A stretch of 17,301 bases of DNA, taken from Bacillota bacterium. Its GTDB lineage: Bacteria > Bacillota > Clostridia > Lachnospirales > Lachnospiraceae. The notes below the pieces were generated by a model. It was not told the origin of the DNA. It searched no databases and saw nothing but the letters and a program-made list of their open reading frames with translations. Location of the stretch: positions 1-17,301 of the forward strand of contig JAEYJO010000033.1 in assembly GCA_023408815.1 (NCBI GenBank), in the 5' to 3' direction. How positions within the stretch are numbered: position 1 is the stretch's first letter; every line of letters starts with the position of its first letter. Below are positions 13,800 through 17,301 of the stretch, one piece after another. A program made the position numbers and the translations under genes.

Positions 13800-15050
13800 A
13801 ATAATTTATTGGACTTTGTACAGGAACTGAGTTTTGTCCGCGTCGGTGGAAGTAAAGAAGAGAGACAGGCAGCAGAATTGATTCTGAAGGAGATTAATCT
13901 TGCCGGAGAAGAAACCGGGAGTAAAGCAGCTCCCGGAGAATTGATGCCGTTTACGATTCCCTCCGGGACCGTAAAAAAATGTTCCATAAAAGCGCTCGGG
14001 CGGGAACTGCCGTGCATGCCGTTTTTACGCTCCGGCAGCATCGATAAAGAATGCAGTCTTTTGTATTTGGATCAGGCATCGGAAATTGACTTTGCCGGCA
14101 TTGGTGATCTCAGTGATACAGCAGTACTCTTAAATGAATTGACCGAAGAGAATACATATAAACGACTGGTAGAACACAAAGCAGCGGCTTTTCTCGTTAT
14201 GAAAGGGAAGTATTATTTTACAGCGGAAGAAGCCTCTCTTTATCCGCAGACCTTGCGGGATCACTTTAGCAGAAACGGGATAATCTGCGGATTTACGATT
14301 ACGGCAGCAGATGCCAATGCACTGATTCAGGCAAAGGCAGAGACTATTCATCTGACTTTGGAACAAGAGAATAATGAGAAAAACAGCCGGAATGTGCTTG
14401 CTGTCGTCGAAGGAACTGATTGGAAGGAAGAGTCCATCGTCTTGACGGCTCACTACGATTCCGTTCCCCTTGGAACAGGTTCTTGGGACAATGCTACCGG
14501 AACCACTGCGTTATTGGCCGTCTATCGTCACTTTGCAGCCAATCCGCCAAGGAGAACCATGCGCTTTATCTGGTGTGGAAGTGAGGAATTGGGATTGCTG
14601 GGTTCAAAGGCTTATGTAGCAGAAAATGAGAAATTATTGGATGAGATAAAATTCTGTTTCAATTTCGATATGTGCGGGACGGCTTTGGGATCCAATGAAA
14701 TTTTTATTACCGGAGAAAAGGAACTGGAAACATTTGCAGAACAGTATTGTAAAGTTGCCGGTTATTCTGCCAGAACCCATTGCCGTGTCCATTCCAGTGA
14801 TTCAGCGCCGTTTTGTGACAAGGATATACCGGCGCTTGGTTTAAGCCGCGGTACTTCTGCGGCAGAGATTCATACAATTCACGATTTGCTGCCAACGCTT
14901 AACGAATCTGCCATAAGGCAGAATGTGGAATTTGCGATCCGAATGATTGGCGATGTGGCTAATGCCGCGGTTATTCCGGTAAAGAAAGGTATGTCTGAGG
15001 AGCGCAGGAAGGATTTGGATAAATATTTTCACCGGGAAGAAAATGTATGA
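13797..15050 (+). CDS. M28 family metallopeptidase with PA-like insert
   Basis: The product is a 417-residue zinc aminopeptidase. The catalytic domain shows the M28 ligand set: His219 (AHYDS), bridging Asp231 (SWDNATG), catalytic/ligand Glu263-Glu264 (SEELGLLGS), Asp291 (NFDMCG) and a His near the end (359, IHTIHD). An inserted domain (about 75-200) with LLYLDQASEIDFAG and AAAFLVMKGKYYF resembles a protease-associated domain. No signal peptide is visible, so it probably acts in the cytosol on imported peptides. I chose the ATG at 13797 because MNNLLDFVQELSFVRVGG resembles other M28 N-termini. A TTG at 13731 with AGAGGG 8 bases upstream is a real alternative and would add 22 residues encoded by the repeat. 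It closes the putative operon. Confidence 0.9.
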   Translation: MNNLLDFVQELSFVRVGGSKEERQAAELILKEINLAGEETGSKAAPGELMPFTIPSGTVKKCSIKALGRELPCMPFLRSGSIDKECSLLYLDQASEIDFAGIGDLSDTAVLLNELTEENTYKRLVEHKAAAFLVMKGKYYFTAEEASLYPQTLRDHFSRNGIICGFTITAADANALIQAKAETIHLTLEQENNEKNSRNVLAVVEGTDWKEESIVLTAHYDSVPLGTGSWDNATGTTALLAVYRHFAANPPRRTMRFIWCGSEELGLLGSKAYVAENEKLLDEIKFCFNFDMCGTALGSNEIFITGEKELETFAEQYCKVAGYSARTHCRVHSSDSAPFCDKDIPALGLSRGTSAAEIHTIHDLLPTLNESAIRQNVEFAIRMIGDVANAAVIPVKKGMSEERRKDLDKYFHREENV

Positions 15051-15068
15051 TACCAGTCAGGAAAGATA

Positions 15069-15096
15069 TGATACAATACGGTTAGATTGAACTAAC
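15069..15096 (+). promoter_or_regulatory. Candidate extended -10 promoter and dyad before the AraC-type gene
   Basis: TGA-TACAAT (15069-15077) is an extended -10 without a recognisable -35. The dyad GTTAG (15081-15085) with CTAAC (15092-15096) overlaps the expected start point and could serve autoregulation. No terminator separates this from the M28 gene, so readthrough from the operon is also possible. Confidence 0.35.
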
Positions 15097-15147
15097 TAAA
15101 GGGATTTGTAAAGATAACACAGTCAGATAAAAAGGTGAGAAAATAAA

Positions 15148-15957
15148 ATGGAGTTTGAATTTAATCAATTGGTGGAGAGCTTTGCCAAATCGGACTTTCG
15201 TGTCAAGGATGTGTACCGCTATAAAGTTGAGCCGGGAAGAAAAGGCAGGCAAAGAACAGCACCTTTTCCGGGAATCTTGATTCCAATTAGCGGGAAAGCC
15301 GAGTTTGGGTTTAACGGGACCCAGTATATAACCGACCCTAAGAAGATTATTCATGGGGGAGCAGAGATGCTGCTCGATAAAAAGGTAATAGGAAACAAGG
15401 AATTGCAGTATATGGCAATTCTTTATGAAGTTAAGAATGAACATAGAAATGGTCTGCGGCTGCCGGATACACATTTTGAACTTACCATTGGTCACAGCCC
15501 CAGATTAAAAGGGCTGCTCAACCGGTTGTGGAAAATATCCCATATCCCGGATACTTTATCGGAATTTCAACGGGAGACTTTGTTTCGGTGCGTGCTGGAG
15601 GAGATTTTCGTGTGTACGGAAAAAAGATTTGTTTCTCATGACAGGGATCTTTATGAAAGAATCAGTGATTATATTCATGAGCACTATTCGGAAGAGCTTT
15701 CGGTAGGAGATCTGGCAGGAATGTATGAGATGACCTCGAACAGGCTTTACTATATATTTCACAAGTATGCAGGGATGGGGCCGGGAGATTATCTGATCCT
15801 GTACCGCATGAACCGCGCCAAAGAACTTCTTCTGACAACAGACGTTTACGTCCATGAAATTGCCGGGGAGGTTGGATATTCTGATCCCTTGTATTTCAGC
15901 CGTATCTTTCAAAAACGAATGGGTTGTTCCCCAAGCGAGTTAAGGAAAAGTTATTAA
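15148..15957 (+). CDS. AraC family transcriptional regulator
   Basis: The product is a 269-residue DNA-binding regulator. The C-terminal about 100 residues hold the double helix-turn-helix of the AraC/XylS family: ISDYIHEHYSEELSVGDLAG, then SNRLYYIFHKYAGMGPGDYL, and the second helix-turn-helix with VHEIAGEVGYSDPLYFSRIF, ending in the classic SPSELRKSY-type tail. The N-terminal part (about 1-150) is a probable cupin-like ligand domain. AAGGTGAG precedes the ATG. It sits 97 bases after the M28 gene and 119 bases before a siderophore-type binding protein. AraC-type regulators next to iron-siderophore binding proteins (Btr with FeuA in Bacillus) suggest that it controls the following gene, but it could instead regulate the upstream operon. 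Confidence 0.92.
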   Translation: MEFEFNQLVESFAKSDFRVKDVYRYKVEPGRKGRQRTAPFPGILIPISGKAEFGFNGTQYITDPKKIIHGGAEMLLDKKVIGNKELQYMAILYEVKNEHRNGLRLPDTHFELTIGHSPRLKGLLNRLWKISHIPDTLSEFQRETLFRCVLEEIFVCTEKRFVSHDRDLYERISDYIHEHYSEELSVGDLAGMYEMTSNRLYYIFHKYAGMGPGDYLILYRMNRAKELLLTTDVYVHEIAGEVGYSDPLYFSRIFQKRMGCSPSELRKSY

Positions 15958-16017
15958 GGAATAATCCATGGTAATTTAAAGATTTCTCCATTCCATCTAT
16001 AAATATCGGTATGATAG

Positions 16018-16058
16018 AATTGCATGAGTTAGAAAAGGCTAACTCATGCAATTTTTTT
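16018..16058 (+). terminator. Strong intrinsic terminator in the leader of the binding-protein gene
   Basis: A perfect 15-bp stem (16018-16032 with 16039-16053) and a 6-base loop run into seven T residues (16052-16058). It ends the AraC transcript, but lies only 18 bases before the TTG start of the next gene. A TATGAT hexamer (16010-16015) without a clear -35 directly precedes it. Confidence 0.88.
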
Positions 16059-16076
16059 AAGACAGGAGGAGAAAAA

Positions 16077-17102
16077 TTGAAAAAACCAATAAGTTTTATA
16101 TTATCTGCAGCAGTAATGTCCATGCTGCTCGTGGGATGTTCCGCAGGAACAAATAAAAGTGAAGATGTCTCCGCAGAAGAGGTACCGGTAACGCAGGAGG
16201 CTTCAGCGCCCGCGGCAGAAGCAGAAGAAGTAACCGGAGAAGATGCGGCCGGTGAAGAAGCAGAATGGCCAAGAACCATAGTAGATGCGGCCGGGCATGA
16301 GGTTGTTCTTGAAAGTATGCCGGAAAGAATTACCTTATTACATACATTTTATCTTGAGCATTTGTTTGCTCTTGGAGTAACCCCCACTGCCGCATCGCTT
16401 GGCAATCTTCTGGGTCAGACAGAGTCGTTGGAGAGCTCGGAATTGTTTGCTCCTTATATGAGCGGAGTGGAGATTATGGACCTTGGAAGTGCAAGGGAGA
16501 TTAATCTGGAAGCAGTGCTGGAATCGGCACCGGATGTCATTATTACATTTTCCATCCATGGAGGCATAGATGAGGTATACGACCAGCTGACCGAAATCGC
16601 TCCGGTCATTCTTCTGGATTATAGTGACACCTGGCAGGAACAGCTGCTAAGCTGTTCGCAGATTATTGGCAAGGAAAGCAAAGCACAGGACGTTATTACG
16701 GAAGTGGAATCGGCGATTGCTGATGCCAAGGAACAAGTCAGTCAATATTCTGACAGAAGTTATGCACTGTTTCGTACTGACGGCAAAGGCTTTATTGCAG
16801 TTGGAACCCCATCCTATTATGAAACATTCGGTCTGACCAAACCTGAGGGTTATCCGGAATCCAGTGAGACCATATCGCTGGAAGCGGTAGCGGAAATGGA
16901 TCCCTATTACATTGTATTCCAGCATAATTATGAGGCAACTACAGCATTTGTCCAGAGCCTTGAAAGCTCCTCCGTATGGCAGTCTTTGGACGCGGTACAG
17001 AATAACCGGATTTATTATTTTGATGAAAATATGAATTCGAATGGACCGCTCGCCATGAAGCTGACGGCCGAGAAGTTAATGGAGCTTTATACGGAAGAAT
17101 AA
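16077..17102 (+). CDS. Iron-siderophore-type ABC substrate-binding lipoprotein
   Basis: The product is a 341-residue lipoprotein of the periplasmic-binding-protein type 2 (FecB/FhuD/BtuF) fold. The lipobox LVGC gives lipidated Cys21, followed by an acidic Ala/Glu-rich linker (about 25-62). Family blocks are RTIVDAAGHEVVLESMPERI, FALGVTPTAAS, INLEAVLESAPDVIIT and, near the end, YYIVFQHN and the NNRIYYFDE strand. Such proteins deliver ferric siderophores, haem or corrinoids. The start is a TTG at 16077 with AGGAGG (16064-16069) 7 bases before it; the in-frame ATG at 16011 lies upstream of the terminator hairpin and is rejected. No permease or ATPase follows before the downstream terminator, so it is an orphan binding protein that must use another importer or act as a sensor. 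Confidence 0.92.
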   Translation: MKKPISFILSAAVMSMLLVGCSAGTNKSEDVSAEEVPVTQEASAPAAEAEEVTGEDAAGEEAEWPRTIVDAAGHEVVLESMPERITLLHTFYLEHLFALGVTPTAASLGNLLGQTESLESSELFAPYMSGVEIMDLGSAREINLEAVLESAPDVIITFSIHGGIDEVYDQLTEIAPVILLDYSDTWQEQLLSCSQIIGKESKAQDVITEVESAIADAKEQVSQYSDRSYALFRTDGKGFIAVGTPSYYETFGLTKPEGYPESSETISLEAVAEMDPYYIVFQHNYEATTAFVQSLESSSVWQSLDAVQNNRIYYFDENMNSNGPLAMKLTAEKLMELYTEE

Positions 17103-17127
17103 AGCGATTAATAATTGTAGTACAGGG

Positions 17128-17166
17128 AGTGTCAGGGGAGAGAGTGGTATGCCTCTGACACTTTTA
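17128..17166 (+). terminator. Intrinsic terminator after the binding-protein gene
   Basis: An 11-bp stem (17128-17138 with 17152-17162, one G-T pair) with a 13-base loop is followed by a short T run (17162-17165). It starts 25 bases after the stop. Confidence 0.75.
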
Positions 17167-17185
17167 TGTAATAGGATTAGGGTGT

Positions 17186-17200
17186 CAAAAGGTCCTTTTG
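17186..17200. repeat. Short palindrome in the 3' end of the window
   Basis: CAAAAGG-T-CCTTTTG is a perfect 7-bp inverted repeat with a single central base. It might be part of an insertion-sequence end or intergenic repeat, but neither can be shown. No gene is visible from 17167 to 17301. Confidence 0.3.
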
Positions 17201-17301
17201 CGAACGTCTCTAGGCAATATGCTCAAAACAAAAAGACTCCTGCTCCGAATTCCAATATATAAGAAGTTCTAATTCTCAGTCTATTCGCACCAAACATACC
17301 A

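Noticed and set aside
15082..15495. 137-codon - strand ORF opposite the AraC gene start
   Set aside because: It is a shadow of the AraC coding frame.
16011..16076. Earlier ATG start for the siderophore-type binding protein
   Set aside because: It would place the terminator hairpin inside the coding region and bury the signal peptide. The TTG with AGGAGG gives a normal lipoprotein start.
1..17301. CRISPR arrays, rRNA, complete insertion sequences, phage genes
   Set aside because: No regularly spaced repeats, rRNA motifs, transposase or phage proteins were seen. The only direct repeat pair is the 54-bp element.

Overview
The window looks like chromosomal DNA of a low-to-mid GC Gram-positive anaerobe, most likely a Clostridia member close to Lachnospiraceae (inference). 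The evidence is strong Shine-Dalgarno sequences, lipobox-type binding lipoproteins, YwbE and YxjI-like proteins, frequent TTG/GTG starts and intrinsic terminators with T runs. Every confidently called gene is on the + strand; one small unlisted gene is proposed on the - strand.

Layout. (1) 1-690: a pyridoxamine-phosphate-oxidase-fold flavoprotein followed by a terminator. (2) 775-3090: a transmembrane chemoreceptor preceded by two copies of a 14-bp palindrome with a central CG. (3) 3091-3907: an intergenic stretch with nested and alternative hairpins, plus a 59-codon ORF with a good ribosome binding site on the - strand. (4) 3908-4597: a ywbE homologue and a tubby/LURP-one-like protein. (5) 4689-15050: the centrepiece, a putative cysteine-attenuated operon. 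Its parts in order are a promoter, a 33-residue leader peptide with four consecutive Cys codons, a pause hairpin, a possible antiterminator, a strong intrinsic terminator, a divergent tRNA-Cys(GCA) with no obvious promoter of its own, a Xi-class (ECM4/YqjG-like) glutathione S-transferase homologue, a complete Opp/Dpp-type peptide ABC importer (binding lipoprotein, two permeases, two ATPases), an M24 metallopeptidase, a GNAT acetyltransferase and an M28 metallopeptidase. (6) 15072-17166: an AraC-family regulator and an iron-siderophore-type binding lipoprotein, closed by a terminator.

Working model (inference). Under cysteine shortage the ribosome stalls on the Cys run of the leader and the terminator is bypassed. 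The cell then makes extra tRNA-Cys together with a module that imports cysteine- or glutathione-containing peptides or S-conjugates (Opp system), removes the thiol conjugate (GST homologue), trims peptides (M24, M28) and acetylates an intermediate (GNAT). The leader, the terminator and the gene content are visible in the sequence. The substrate and the regulation are not proven.

A second notable feature is a 54-bp direct repeat (49/54 identical, each copy with a 7-bp hairpin) that precisely brackets the GNAT gene. This suggests it was inserted or duplicated as a cassette between the two peptidase genes.
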